DNA of 64,000 nucleotides from assembly GCA_022605405.1 (NCBI GenBank), contig JABYQQ010000004.1, positions 620,001-684,000 on the forward strand, read 5' to 3'. Source of the stretch: Earliella scabrosa (Eukaryota; Basidiomycota; Agaricomycetes; Polyporales; Polyporaceae). This document shows positions 23,069 through 35,873 of this stretch, piece after piece (positions within the stretch are counted from its first letter, which is position 1; each line of letters starts with the position of its first letter). A program made the position numbers and the translations under genes. The notes below the pieces were generated by a model. It was not told the origin of the DNA. It worked only from the letters and a program-made list of their open reading frames with translations, and did not search any database.

Positions 23069-26000
23069 ATGCCCGGCATCGCTGTTCTGCCTCCTCCCGG
23101 TCCCCCGCCATCCAATTTTCCCAAGTTTTCCGGTGAGTTTCCATCCGAAACCGCCCGCTACGCTTCCACCGACCCCCGAGCCCAGCAATGCAAAATGGGG
23201 CGTCCTACACCCGCGACACCATAGCAGAGATCAAGGCCAGTGCTCAGGCAACTGCACACCAGTTCCGAGGGGCCTCCGCCAACAGCCTCCTCACCTCTGC
23301 TCGGAGTCAAATCCGCCTCGCACAGGCCAGGGAGAACGAAGGCGACCTCAAGGGCGCACTGAGCGCACTCACAAAGTCCGCGTCGCTCGTGGCGATGGTC
23401 ATGGATACTCCGGAGTTCAAGTCCGAGACACATGGCAAGAAGGGGGCGTTGTTCAAGGAGTTCATGGACTTTCAGCAGGTACGCCCTTGTCACTCGCAAT
23501 TCGACGTCGTGTTCACCTCCACAGACCGATGGGCGAGATCTGATCGAGAGGACAAAGGGCGTGGAGGCAAAGCTTTGGGAGCTCGAAAAGTCTGCTGCTC
23601 AGTACGCGGCATGTCTTTCTCCGTCATATCTGCTGTTGACCGCCCATCTGTAGATCACCCAAGCCTGAAGATGATTCCATCGTGAAGACCGGTGGCGGAA
23701 GCATCGCAGACCGCATGCGCTCGCTACAGAGTGCCGGTTTGTCCGTGGCGACCACGAAGCGCATCTCGCGAGAGATTCCGACCGCGAGTGCACCACCGCT
23801 CTCCCCGCCGCTCTCTCCCGATGCTACGCGCCCGAGTCTTCTATCCCTCCAGATGATGTCTCCTCCCACCACCGCGCCCTCTTCCTTTTCGCAGTCGCTT
23901 GGCTCGCCTACAGCCGCCGCACCTTCCCCTCACGCCCTCGTCCCCACGTCAAGCTTCGGACCGCCTTCTCCATCCTCCTCCACGTCCTCCTCGCCCCGCA
24001 TGTCCGTGCTGAGCCTGAACGACTTTACGCAGACGTTCCCCTCGATCGACGAGATAGAGGAGATGGATGTGCTGAAGCTGCCGTCGAATGTGACTGGCAC
24101 GAGCAGCAACGGATCTCGTTCGAGCAAGCCGTCCATCTCGGACCTTCGAGCCAATGGACTTTCTGTGCAGCCTAACGGACTCCCCCCTCTCGTTCATCCC
24201 AAGCCATTCCCCGTCCTTCCGATGGATATGGGTCCTCGGCCGTCCAGTACGCCCATTCCTCCGACGATCGACACGTTCCAAAGTCGACCAAGCTCTCCGA
24301 TGCGCTCACCGCTCTCACCCACCGTTCCTCGCAAACCCTCCAACCTATCGCTCAATGCTACACCAAGCTCGAGCTACCAGAAGTCGCCGGTCATTCCGCC
24401 CATGACGCCGACCGCGGAGAAGGCCGAGCTGCCCTTCAAGACGTTGTTCCCGCAGACACTGCACGAGTGGCGGTACAAGCCGAACTTCAAGGTGCTGCTA
24501 CTGGACGTGCGCACAAGGGAGGATTTCGAGCGGGAGCATATCAAGGCGGACGCTGTGGTATGCATAGAGCCGTCCATTCTACTCCGAGAGAAGTGCGTCC
24601 CACTTGACCTTTGCGTCACATTTGCCACTGACAGGTGTTACAGCGTGTCCGGCGAGTCGATTGAGGATGCGCTCAGCATCAGCCCACGAAACGAGGCGAC
24701 GCTGTTCGCGAACCGAGACAAGTTTGACCTGGTCGCCATCTACGACGACGCGTCAGAGAACATGAACGACCCTCGTGCGCCCGTCTCCCTCCTCTTCCAA
24801 GCCATATACGAGAAGTCGTTCCGCAAGTTCCTGCGACACATGCCGATGCTCCTCATTGGTGGACTTCAGGCCTGGAAGCGCGACTATGGTGACTCTGAGC
24901 TGGTCCGTGCCGGCTCGGCCTCTCCCGGGCGACCGAGCCCTCTGGCGAACCTCGTCAACGGCATTGGGTCTCCGGGTATCAATGGCACGCCCGTCACCCC
25001 TCCCGCGGAACCGAAGGGACTGGGACTTGGGCATGTCCGTGCACCTGCAGAGTCGTCGTCCGCATCAGTGGCAGCTCCTGTGCCATCTGCACCTGTTGCG
25101 GACCTTGCCGGGCTTGCTTTCGGGCGCACGCGGTCGGGCACTGAGTCATCTATTGACCCCCATGCACACCGTCCTTGGATCCCTGCAGGCGCGAACATCC
25201 GGAATGCGACTGAGTCTGCACCTGGATCGCCCAAGTGAGTCTTCGACCATCCGAAGTGCACAGCCTGCTGACGTTTTGCGCAGGTTGGGCATGGACAGCG
25301 TCGGCGCGCTCCCCTCGTTAGATGCGTCGAAGCGCCTGTCACGTCGACCTGCCATGTCTCGAAGTGGCTCGAATTCTGTATCATACCCATATGCACCTGC
25401 GATACCTGAGAACGTGAGTCCGGACTCTCGCAGCTAAGCCTCTCATTGACACCGGTTGTAGATGCCGATGCAGCATGTCTCACCCCCTCTCGTGAACGGC
25501 ACTTCCCCCATCCAATACCCCCAGATCGTACGACACATCACCCCACAGATGTCTGGATCCTCGTTCTCCCCGTCTCCCGGTGTCAGTGGACCCTCTGTCC
25601 CACCACAAGCATCTCTCAATCCCTTCACGCGACGCCGAAGCGACTACATCGACCAGTCTCAGGAAGCCCTCAACGGACTTGCAGCGCGAACACCTATAGA
25701 CTACCCCGAACTCTCATCGCAGCACATCCTCCGCCCGCCGCCCATCGCAGCCTCGTCGACGCTCGACAATCGACCCCGCCCACCAAGCAACTACTTCGCC
25801 CTGGCCCAGTCCGGGCCGAGACCGCCGACGATCCCGAGCGACTATCCAGTGACGTACTGGCCGGACATCCAGATCGGGACAAGCGGACTGAAGAACCTAG
25901 GGAACACGTGCTATATGAACTCGACGATCCAGTGCTTGAGCGCGACGGTGCCGTTCACGCGGTTCTTCACGGACGGGCGGTGGAAGAGCGCGGTGAACAT

Positions 26001-27287
26001 GGTGAACCCGATGGGCACGAAGGGCAACCTGGCGAACGCGTTCGCGAACATCCTGCGGGACCTGTGGCAGGGCGAAGGCGGGACGCTCTCGCCTGTTACT
26101 TTCCGAGTGCGTATTTCTTTCGATTGATTCATTCTCACGATATTGTGGGTCCCCGACGCTGACGAGAAGCATGCCGCAGAGATCCATCTGCAGCCACGCG
26201 CCACAGTTCTCGGGCTCGGAGCAGCATGACTCGCAGGAGTTCCTGAGCTTCCTGCTTGACGGTCTGCACGAGGACCTGAACCGGATCCTGCAGAAGCCCA
26301 AGATCGAACGCACGCCAGAGCGGGAGGCGGAGCTCGAGAGGATGCCCACGCAGATTGCGAGCGAGCAGGAGTGGCAGATCTACCGCATGCGCGACGACAG
26401 CCTCGTCGTGGACTTCTTCCAGGGCCAGTACCGGAATCGCATGGAGTGTCTGACGTGTCATAAAGTGAGTCCGCGTTTCGTGGCTGTACTCGCCTGTTGG
26501 TTCGCGTACTGATGCTGGCTGGCGGTGCAGACGTCGACGACGTACAACACGTTCATGTATCTCACACTGCCCATACCCACTGGTCGCTCCTCCAAGGTCA
26601 CGCTGGAGCAGTGCATAGACGCGTTCGTCAAGGAGGAGGTGATGGACAAGTCTGACGCTTGGTACGTCCTGATCTTTCCTGGCCCGCACTGCAGTGCATC
26701 TTTGAACTTAACTGAACGATCCGTAGGCGCTGTCCGCATTGCAAGGCACTCCGGAAAGCGACCAAGCGGCTGTCGCTATCACGACTCCCACCCGTACTCC
26801 TCATTCACCTGAAACGATTCTCTGCTAAGGGCCCATTCACGGACAAGATCGAGACGTTTGTCGAGTTCCCGCTGAAGGGCCTGGATCTGACCAACTTCAT
26901 GCCCCCGCCATTGCCTCCGGGTGTCAGTGGGGTCTCGCCGCCATTATCGCCGGACGACCCCAGGTGCCAGCTCCCGCCGTATAGGTATGACTTGTATGGT
27001 GTGACGAATCACTTCGGGACGTTGAGCACTGGGCATTGTGAGCGTGCTGGTGCTGTCGTTGACGTAGCGTGCGACTGACGTGCGGTTTTTTCCAGATACT
27101 GCGTTTATTGCATCAAGAGGAGGTTGGCTGTACTGCGACGACAGCCGTGTATCACCAGCAGAGGCGAAGGACGTAGTAGTGCGTATCCCTTTTCGTTATC
27201 GTCCTTGCCTCCGTTGCTGATCACGCTCCTGTCGTTCTGCAGGGCAAACCAGCGTACATATTGTTCTATAAGAGGACGAAAGCGTAG
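23069..27287 (+). CDS. ubiquitin-specific protease with rhodanese domain (USP8/Doa4-like)
   Basis: About 1,200 residues over roughly ten exons. Order of domains: an N-terminal helical region (ARSQIRLAQARENEGDLKGA, MIT/USP8-dimerisation-like); a long proline/serine-rich linker; a rhodanese-like domain (FKVLLLDVRTREDFEREHIK, later LIGGLQAWKRDYG) whose active-site cysteine loop is not obvious; a second disordered linker; and the C19 peptidase domain. The cysteine box is GLKNLGNTCYMNSTIQCL and QHDSQEFLSFLLDGLHEDL is the second signature. Zinc-finger cysteines (CLTCHK, CPHCK), LPPVLLIHLKRFS, and the histidine box YDLYGVTNHFGTLSTGHYTA then follow, ending in YILFYKR. This layout matches fungal Doa4/Ubp4-type enzymes, which remove ubiquitin from endosomal cargo. 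Catalytic Cys and His are present. It is tail to tail with the SNT2-like gene. Confidence 0.92.
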
Positions 27288-27477
27288 CATTCCCTTCGCT
27301 TGCGTTCGGGTTCATGTTCACATTTAACCTTGCATCTCTTGAGTTATCGGATCTGCTGTCAGCTGTACTTGTCATCACTTGTCTGTCTCCCTGTCCATCC
27401 ACCACCACCTGTTCACGCCTGCCCAGTCGTTCACAACTGTCGCCACCCATTGCATATCGTCGCGCGCGAGACATTAT

Positions 27478-27516
27478 CCGCCCCTCTCCTCTCTCTCTCC
27501 CTCTCTCCACCACATC
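27478..27516 (+). repeat. CT-rich low-complexity tract
   Basis: A run of almost only C and T, with (CT)n stretches, in the tail-to-tail spacer between two genes. Confidence 0.6.
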
Positions 27517-27726
27517 CCCTCATACCGGTACAATAGCACTTGTAATCCTACGACCCCCACCAACAAACTAGGAATAGTGGAAAAGAGTATCTCGCACATT
27601 ACGACGGACACCGTTCTCTATGCTACATGTGAATATGCTGCCTAGCCGCTGCCCGAGCACGATGCATGATGCCCAAGCACACGACAGAAGGTCCAGCACT
27701 GAGCGAGATGCGTTCCTCTCCAGATA

Positions 27727-30700
27727 CTATGCAGCCCCAATCCCGAGGATGACTGGGTTGTGGTAGCTGCTCCGCGTCTCTGTGTAGCACTTATGGCAGA
27801 GCCACGCCTTGGCGCGGCCCGCCACCTCGTGGAAATATGGCGAGAACTCGGTCCGGCAGCGGTAGCAGTGCGTGATGCTCGTGCTGGGCGGGCTGATCGC
27901 CATCGGCTCGTCGATGAACGCGTCGCTGGCGGCGCTGGGGGCCCCGGCAACTGTCGACGCATCGAGGATCTTGTCGAGCCGCTGCGCCTTGCGCAGGAGG
28001 CCGTGCGTTTGGGCGACGGACGCCTGCTTGTAATGTCTGCAGTACAGTTGGAGCGCGGTCTGTGTAAGGGTGGGGAGAAGGTGTGTCAGCATGTGCTGTC
28101 GCGGTTTTGCATGGATGCCGGAGAAGGGAGACCCTGTGCACATGGTGGCTGTTGCCTGCTGTTCGCCGCAGGGGCGGCAGGAATAGCACAGAGGCAAAAA
28201 TAGTAATGCAAGGCGAGCAGACGAGAGAGTTTTCAAGGGAGATGAAAATGAGCGACGAAGACGCACCTCTCCGGCCTCGTTCATCTCGCAGATGTCGTGC
28301 AGCTGCCGCTTGTGGCCGATGTGGCTCTTGCATATCACAGACGGGGCGAGTACGCCCGTCTGGCCCTTGAACTCGACCGTCGTCACTGGCTCGCGCCGGT
28401 GGTGTTTCTTGACCGGAGACAGACCGACGTCAGCTAAATGGGCGACGCACATCTCTCAGGGGACGCGGACGCACCTGCTGCACCTCGAAGCCGAACTTGT
28501 GTCCCTGCTTCCACGCGCAGGACACATGGTACTCTGCCGGACACTCGGTGCACTGGATAACGGCGCCGTCTTCGCGGTCGCATAGCGTGCAGTTCTTCAG
28601 TGACACAGAACAGTTAGCGTGATGGCCGGCCAGCAGTACGGGATACAGAAAGAGACACTCACATTCTGCCACCGGTGCTGCGGGATCGCGCTGATGCCCT
28701 CGACGAGCCGGAGGCGCGTGGCGTCTGAGTACGCGAGCTCGGGGATGAACACCGAGCACAGGACGTGGACCCACGCATGGCCCTCGGTCTGCTTGCACGC
28801 GCGCAGGTACGAGTCCGGTGGGGGGTATATCAGCTTCTTCTTCGGGTCGCGCCGCATTCGCGGACACAGGAGACAGTCGGGAATCTGCAGAAGCGGCGTG
28901 TGCCGGGAGTCAGAATGCAACAGAGAAAAGAAGCAAGGGCGGGGAGGGGAGCGCACTAGGGACGCCTCCAGCGACTTCTCGTTCTGGCACAGGTCGCACA
29001 CCCACGAGTCGGCTGTGGCGGCGTCGAGGGAGGCCCCGCACGTGCCGGCGTGGACGCGAAACTGACACTGCTTGCAGCGCAGGACTTTGCCGACAGGTCC
29101 GTTGCGTTGGCACGCAACGCAGCATAGCTGCGGAGCAGCCGGTGGAGGTGTTGACTGTGACGACGCGGTCTGGAACTAGCAAGGATAAGTGTCGAGATAG
29201 GGAATTGTCCGACGATGAAAACCCACTTTGGCGCGTTTGGTTGATGGTCCGTTCAGCGGAGTGCCCTCGCGTTTGTCAATCTTCGCCTTTGGAAGGGGCT
29301 CTTCGCGTGGAAGTCGGACGTTGAGATCAGCGTACTTCCGCCAACTCTCACTACATTGATCACAGAGTATGCTCGTCGGGAGACCCCTGGGGGCCTTCCA
29401 CCATGTCTCCGATTCGCGCGTACGGCACGCGGCACAGTGGTTGTGGCCCTTCTTCTTGACCTCGGTCACAGTCGAGCTATTGTCGTCGTCTTCCGTCTGG
29501 TCATGCAGGGAGCTCTCCAACTTCTCCTCGATCCCGTTCGCGCGCGCGGCTCGGATCCTGACATTCTCCTCCTTCAGCTTCGAGCTGTGTGGTGTGATCA
29601 GCGTCGATCCAAAGGCAGACAAATTACACAACCTAGTACACACTTCTTCCAGTGGCCGTAGAAGCGGACGACCTCGGGCGTCGTGCGGGAGCCGACTTCC
29701 TCGCGGACAGCTCGTAGCTCGGCACCATGCATTTGGATGGCATCCTCGAACGCGGCCCACTCGTTGGGGGTCCACTCCTTATCCGTGTAGCGCGTCTCGT
29801 GCTTCAGGAACTGGGGGAGGGTCAGTGGACCGATAGCTTCGGGGATGGCCTGGCTGACCTTCCGGAGGCGCATGGGCGAGCGCATGCTGACCGTGGAGAA
29901 GTCGCGCTTGTTGACCCACGCATCTGTGAGGCGAAAAGTAACCTCGGTGAGCCAATCGACGCTGCAGCGCAGTGTCCCATTTCTGGTGAGTGTGGTTTTC
30001 TGTTTCTCGACTGCAGGAGTGTTAAGATCACGCTCGCTCGAAGTTACGCGGATGAGAGAACTCACATGACTCGACTGTGGGGCAAACACGGTCAAATAGC
30101 GATCGCCACAGTGAGAAGTTTGTACGCACCTTCCTCGGGCGACATTTGGTTGACAATACTGAGGACCTCGATTGTCGCGTCCCCGCCACGCTCCTCGCTG
30201 TCTGTGCACTGTCCTCAGTAGAAGCAACATACATGTTGGCACGTGAGCACACACCCATGGGTCTGTCTGCGGTCCCAGGCGCAGCGGGCACGCTGGCCTG
30301 GTACTTGGGGCCGACGCGGGTGGCAGCGCGTGGAAAGATGAGATCGTCAGGGTCTACATCCAGATGAGCAAATGCTGTTCCGCGTCCACGACGAGCGCAA
30401 CACGCACCGAGAATATCTTCCGCAAACGTGTACAGCCTGTGGATGCCCGAGCAACGTATTCAGCTCCAGTTCCCTCGCGCGCAACAGCAGCCCGCGGACG
30501 CTCACCCAAAGTACCGAAAGGGCCACATCTTGAAGTGCTTGATCTCGACGCTCTCCTCCTTCTCGGCCTGCACGCGGTCCTTCCTCGGCCGTCCCCGACC
30601 CCGCGCGGGCGGCGCGTTCGTCTTCGGTTTCGGCGCGACCGGCGTGTGGTGCCGCACGTCGTGGCCCTGGACCTTCTCCTCGTGCGCGCGCGAACAGGGT

Positions 30701-31670
30701 GCGCACGTCCAGCCGTACCCGCGGCTCGGCTTCGACAGCATCGGCGGTGTGACGCACTCCATGTGGAAAAACTTCTTGCACCGGTCGCATGGCAGCGCGT
30801 CCGCACTGTGCTAGCGGTCCGCACAGAAATGGACGGACGCATGGGCGGAGGTGATGAGTGGTGGGCGCGGGGACAGTGTCAGGGGCAGGCAAACACACGC
30901 GCGGACACTCACGGTGGGCACCACTTCTCGCACGTCTCGCACAGGCGGAGATCGTCCGTCAGGTCCGGGACAACCTCCCGCTCCGCGGCAATGTACTCGT
31001 ATCGCGAGACGAGCACTTCCCGTATGTGTGCCGGCACTGTCGGTGTTTGTGCGACGCGCAAAGTGCAGCAGGTTGGGAAGATCATTTGTATCATATGGAG
31101 ATCGTCAGGATTTCCGTCGCTGTCTATCACGAATGCCATTACGTGCGCCACTCACAGTTGCGCACCGTCGTCGCGGGGATGACCTCAAAGTCCTTCCTGA
31201 GCCACGGGTCGAAGAGGCGCGTGAAGTAGAACCTGTCCGGTCGCTTCTTCCACCCTGCGAGGTCCGAGATCCTGTTGCGGTGGTGCACGAAGCACTTGGC
31301 TCGCAGCTGACTGAGCTCGTGCACCTCCGAGTAGATGGCGGCGAGGAGGAGGCGCGAGTCCGCCACTGTGCGGTCCGAGACGTCGCTCGGGCGGTAGTAC
31401 CACGCGAGGCGGACGCGGGTGATGGGCTTGTTGCGTCTCCCATTCTTGTCGAACGTTGGCGTGCCCTGCGCTGGCAGAAACTCCATAATGCGCCCGATCG
31501 AGTACGGCGTGCCGTCGCGCACGCTCCAGCTCGGGGAGCAGTACACGTGGTCTTCGTACCGCACGGCAAAAATCAGCACGGGCGACGAGAGAGTGCGAGA
31601 GGGCCATACCGTTGACTTTCACCTCCTCGCCATTCTTGAGCGTAATCTTGAACGGCTCTGGGGCGGACAT
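27727..31670 (-). CDS. SNT2: SNT2-like BAH/PHD/SANT chromatin reader
   Basis: A gene of about 1,080 residues with many short introns. Domains in order: a BAH domain (DHVYCSPSWSVRDG and WYYRPSDVSDRTVADSRLL to FYFTRLFDPWLR); a first PHD finger (LCETCEKWCPP, LPCDRCKKFFHMECV and YGWTCAPCS); an AT-hook-like basic stretch ARGRGRPRK; an ELM2/SANT region (YTDKEWTPNEWAAFEDAI and VVRFYGHWKK); a GATA-type zinc finger (CAACRTRESETWWKAPRG, LCDQC); a second PHD finger (CCVACQRNGPVGKVLRCKQC); and an extended PHD (CLLCPRMRRD, HVLCSVFIPEL, CTLCDREDGAVIQCTECPAE). This is the architecture of yeast Snt2 and fission yeast Snt2 of the Lid2 complex, which link histone marks to stress-responsive transcription. The C-terminus has one more CxxC pair module (HCYRCRTEFSP and LCHKCY). 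The start at 31670 begins MSAPEPFKITLKNGE. Confidence 0.9.
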
Positions 31671-33196
31671 CGCTTGGAGCAGGGTCTGGCGCTTGGGATC
31701 TTGGATCTGACGCCGGCTCTGGAAGGGAAAGCCGGATGAGAGACTGGATAATGGTCAGGAAGGATCTGGAAAATACCTAGAGGTTGATCTGAGCAGGGAA
31801 CGAGGCGGAGAAGACGAAGTGAGGAATTTTGGGACGCGTCGGGAAGGTGAAGGTAAGAGCCTAAGAGGCAACTTGTGTAAGGGGGCAGTCGGCGAGCACT
31901 AGCGCCCGAACGGCTGGCTGAGCTCGAAGGGGCAAAAACGAGGGAGATAGGATGGGAGAAACGCTGTGTGGGTGTCGCCGCAGTTGCTGAAGAGGCGAGG
32001 GACGCGAGAGATTATTTGGAGGGAGGAGGCGGTGGTGAAGGGAGACGATGGTGAGGGTAGAGGAAGAGGCTCGCGAATGGCGGGGCGATCTCCTCGCTGC
32101 TCGCTGAATGGTAATATTCAACTCCGACGCCCCCCTCCCTGCGCGGAACCTCCTGGCCAAGTACATTCCAGGCGACTTGCCCATCATCGATAGTATCACC
32201 TCCAGTCGACTCCTCCACTCCGTAGCGCTACATACTGACAAAATATCACCCCGGTCTCCTTCGTTTGTCTGCGACGTCTCCACAGGACGGCAAGAATTCT
32301 TTGAGCATGGGCTCTGGCGCGATACTCCTTTGTATCTGTGTACGTCCCCGCGACAGTGCACCCGAGTCGCTCCGCCCGCGTCCGTATGGCCCCCCTCTTC
32401 CCCGACTGTTCGCTGGAACCGCCGCGGGATGTCTCGAACATCCTTTGAGCGTCCGCAGTTCAAGTGCAGCAGTCAGAGCAAACACACTGTGTTTACTTAC
32501 TGGAGAGGGCGGCTTCGGGATGGGTCGAACCTGAGTTGTTGACGACCACTCACGCGGATCTTTGTACAACTTAGGGATAAAGCAAGTGTTGAGATCAGAG
32601 ACGGGGGAACTGACATCGATACAGATAGCAACGATTAACCCCGTTGACAGAACGTTGACAATATTAACCCCACAGTTGTGGATGAGGAAGGCCGCATCGA
32701 ATTCAAGTAGGACATGCACATGCACAGTAGTGGATTCACGGGGATGGAGAACTTCACAAAGCATCAGTTCCTCCATCTACGCCATCATCTCTCTCACAAA
32801 AGTACTCACCAACAGATAGCAGCCAGACCTGTATCCTCAGCGAGCCATCGCGCCCGTCACATCGCACTATACATTGGCCGCTGAGCCGGGAGGGATGGGG
32901 CCTGCTCCTTATCGTGACGAAGACTTTGTCTTGGGCAAAGGACGCAAGGTAGAAATATTGTAGACTTAGACACAGCACAAGCCGAGCTCAATCATGCAAA
33001 GGACCAATTTGCTTCTGGGTTCGAGCAGGAGAGGATTGTTGCAAACTTCCAAGTGTGGAGTGTCCGAGGCAGGTCCGAGGGAGGCGACCAGTGGGAGGTA
33101 ACAGAAATGGTATCGCAGACGCCCGCACTGCTGACTAAGACCCCCGCGTGTGCATCAACATGGAGTCGTCCAGCGTCTCTTTCCCCGGCAGCAAGT
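31671..33196. other. region with unresolved coding signals
   Basis: On the plus strand several stretches look coding but I could not join them into a gene or name a family: an ATG at 32108 starting MVIFNSDAPLPARNLLAKYI; a possible terminal exon ending VVDEEGRIEFK at about 32710; YRDEDFVLGKGRK near 32940; and AQAELNHAKDQFASGFEQER near 32980-33040. They lie in different frames. The region also contains the upstream sequence of SNT2 and of RDS3. Confidence 0.35.
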
Positions 33197-33847
33197 ATGT
33201 CGAAACATCATCCACATATGTTCATTGCGACAATCTACTACTACTTTGTGCTGACTTGCGTTGTCCGTAGATCTGATCATGTGCAGGCGACAGCCTGGTA
33301 TTGGTAAGCAGCGTCTTGTGTGCTTTACTTGAATCGCGAGCTTACTCTCCTCTGCCAGCTATCGGTCGTCTCTGTGAAAAGTGCGACGGAAAATGGTGCG
33401 TTGATTAGTTGATGAGCCGCGCCGCTGTGACTGACGCAGGTCTTCCCCCCTCCCTCGTTAGTCCCGTCTGTGATTCCTACGTACGTCCTGAGACCCTCGT
33501 CCGGATCTGTGATGAATGCAACTTTGGCACTTACGGAGGACGGTGCATCATCTGTGGCTCTCCTGGTGCGTGTCTCATTGTTCTGTCTGCCTCATTCGTC
33601 CGGCGGTGTTAGTGATGGAATTGAGCTGTGACTCACGTGCGAACATCATCTCAGGTATTTCCGACGCGTACTATTGTGCTGAGTGCACGAGGTTAGAGAA
33701 GGATAGAGATGGCTGTCCGAAGATCGTGAACCTGGGAGCGAGCAGGACAGACTTGTTCTACGAGAGGCGGCGTCTAGGTACGTCGCACGTCGTCATCCAT
33801 CGAGCGTATGCGCTGAGGTTCTTGTCGCAGGGTTCAAGAAAGGCTAG
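33197..33847 (+). CDS. RDS3: PHF5A/Rds3 splicing factor (SF3b subunit)
   Basis: A small (about 110 residues) zinc-finger protein in six short exons. After splicing the conserved order is [101 protein letters not shown] and FKKG. All CxxC knuckles are intact and the length equals the family norm. PHF5A/Rds3 is a core part of the SF3b complex of the U2 snRNP and helps recognise the branch point. The first exon-intron boundary is odd: the frame joins only if the first intron (33216-33268) starts with AT rather than GT, and the residue after the HHP motif then becomes His instead of the usual Asp. Introns 2-5 are ordinary GT-AG. Confidence 0.92.
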
Positions 33848-34096
33848 TGACTATCACTTTGTATCACTATTCACATTGCACGTGTACTATCGTCTACACG
33901 TTCTGGCCTCAACCCATTCATTGCTCAAGATGCGCTACCTCCAACTACAGTTCAGGTCTCTCAAGATTGGGCCATTCCAGCCCCGTCGGCATCCTGATGT
34001 CGTCTCGCAAACACAACCAACGTCGACGATCATTTGTTCTGTCAGGTTCACCAATCTGCAACCCTGCATCGTTCCAGCGCAGCGGCATGGGCGTCT

Positions 34097-35873
34097 TCAT
34101 GCTCGCAGCTCTGTCTCCGCCGGTTTCGTCTCTTGTGAGTAGTCGCTTCCAGATCCGGTTCCTTTTCCACTTCCGCCATATGCACACATAATCCCGTCCT
34201 CAAACACACCGGACGACGACCGAGACCCTCCATCCTCTTCGGGGTCGAGCGAGGATCCGAGCGAGCCGATAATCCTTGCGAAGTTGAGGGTTCCGACGCC
34301 AACGCCAGACGCGCCTTGCGAGCTCTCCTGGGTGCCGCTGTCGAGGTGGATCGTGTCGTGGCTCGCTGCCTGCAGCTTCAGGAGGAAGCGCGAGATGAGC
34401 ACGCTGTTGATGCTGCAGGAAGGGAGTATAGATGAGCTCAGGGCGGTGGGGAGACCTCGATGGGGATGGGCGTGAGAAGGGCGGCGACGTACGGCTCGAC
34501 GAAGTCTGCGACGAGGCTGGAAAACCGGATCGCGGTGGTGGGCCCAATCTGCGCGCCGCGGCGGTCTTCAGCGCTCGGTGCTCGGAGATCAGCAAGGGGA
34601 TGTTAGCGCACCGTCAGCAGAGAAAAACACATGTCGATCACGTTCAAAATGAGCATGGCCCTGCATTTAGTTTGTTCTGTCAGGCACGACGTTGTTTCTC
34701 CAGTAAGTGGGCTTCGCTCACAGGAAGTAGATTGTTCCTGTTCCCAATTGTGTAGTGAGCCCCCGCATCCATCAACATGAGGTTCGGCAGGATCACTGAC
34801 CGTCAAACAGGACGATGCTGGAGAGAGTCAGGCCGCGCTGGCGAAAGATGCCGCGGCGGTACGTCGTGAACCACGTCACGAGGATCACGAGTACCTCCGC
34901 GGAGATGACCGACGTGCGGGTGACCACGTTCACTGGAAGAGAGTCGTTAGACGACCTCGTCCCGTCCTCCGACAGCGGAAGAACGCACATCTACGGTGAC
35001 CGCCGTCAAAAACATCTCGAATGGAGAAGAGCAGAAAAGGACCGACATGTGGCCTTGCGTTGCGTTGGACGTCTGGACCTGTCCACACCCCAGTAAGGGT
35101 CGACGACGCCGTGCTGCTTCCACTCGACGAAGCGGAACTGTGCCAGCCCAAGCACTCGTGATGAGCGCGTCATTTCCCCTACCGAGGTTTCGTGGCGCAC
35201 GCACGTATTTGGAAACAAGTGGGACGACGGACAGCGCGAATGCGAGCGCACCTAACAGCGAGGACCTACTGAGGGCGTACGTACGCATGCCCGCGAACGC
35301 TATGTGTCACGTCAGCTGGCCGGCCGCCTGGCTTGGCGCATTCATTGTCAAGTGGCACGACTCACCTGCCCAAGGAATATGCTGCAGACCGGAGACTATG
35401 GAGGAGGCTCGCGCAGTGAGCGCGCACCTGCGGCGGCGGCTCCATGTTAGTGCTTCGGCGCCCGGATGATCTGGAGGGAAGAAGTGCATACATCTAGTGC
35501 CGGTCAGCACGATGCGCCAAGATCAAATTTTAACGGGTGAGCGTGCACGCACCCGCTCGCTCTGCGGCGCCCAGTACAGCGCACCGAGGACGTTGTTCAA
35601 CAGGAAGATGTACCTGTTGAGCATGAAGAGAACACATGCGCCCGTGGGCTTTTGCATCCAGAACAGCCCTACTTCGGGGCCGAGGGTGATGAGATATTCG
35701 TAGAAGGACACCGCTGAGGTCTGGCATGAGCGGGGACGTAGTATGATGTCTCTGGGGGGCAGACTCACTAGCAACCGCTGCGTCCGAGCGCTCCTGGACG
35801 ACGCTTTGGAAGGAAGCATGTTAGTTCTCGAAAGGGGAGACAAAATAGCCACTCACAGAGCAGAGTAGTCCAT
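34097..35873 (-). CDS. DUF6533 seven-helix membrane protein
   Basis: The start ATG at 35873 gives [17 protein letters not shown]; the second and third exons supply [18 protein letters not shown], then [20 protein letters not shown]. Further blocks: [20 protein letters not shown] and VVPLVSKY, then [38 protein letters not shown] followed by TTYRRG, and a later helix [17 protein letters not shown]. The end of helix 7 and the cytosolic tail read [13 protein letters not shown], then [20 protein letters not shown]. All conserved DUF6533 blocks are present, unlike the copy at 8-9 kb. These proteins resemble seven-transmembrane receptors, but ligand and coupling are unknown. It lies downstream of RDS3 and converges with it. 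Confidence 0.82.

Noticed and set aside
32246..32776. 176-codon minus-strand frame
   Set aside because: No recognisable domain and it overlaps stronger plus-strand signals, though neither is resolved.
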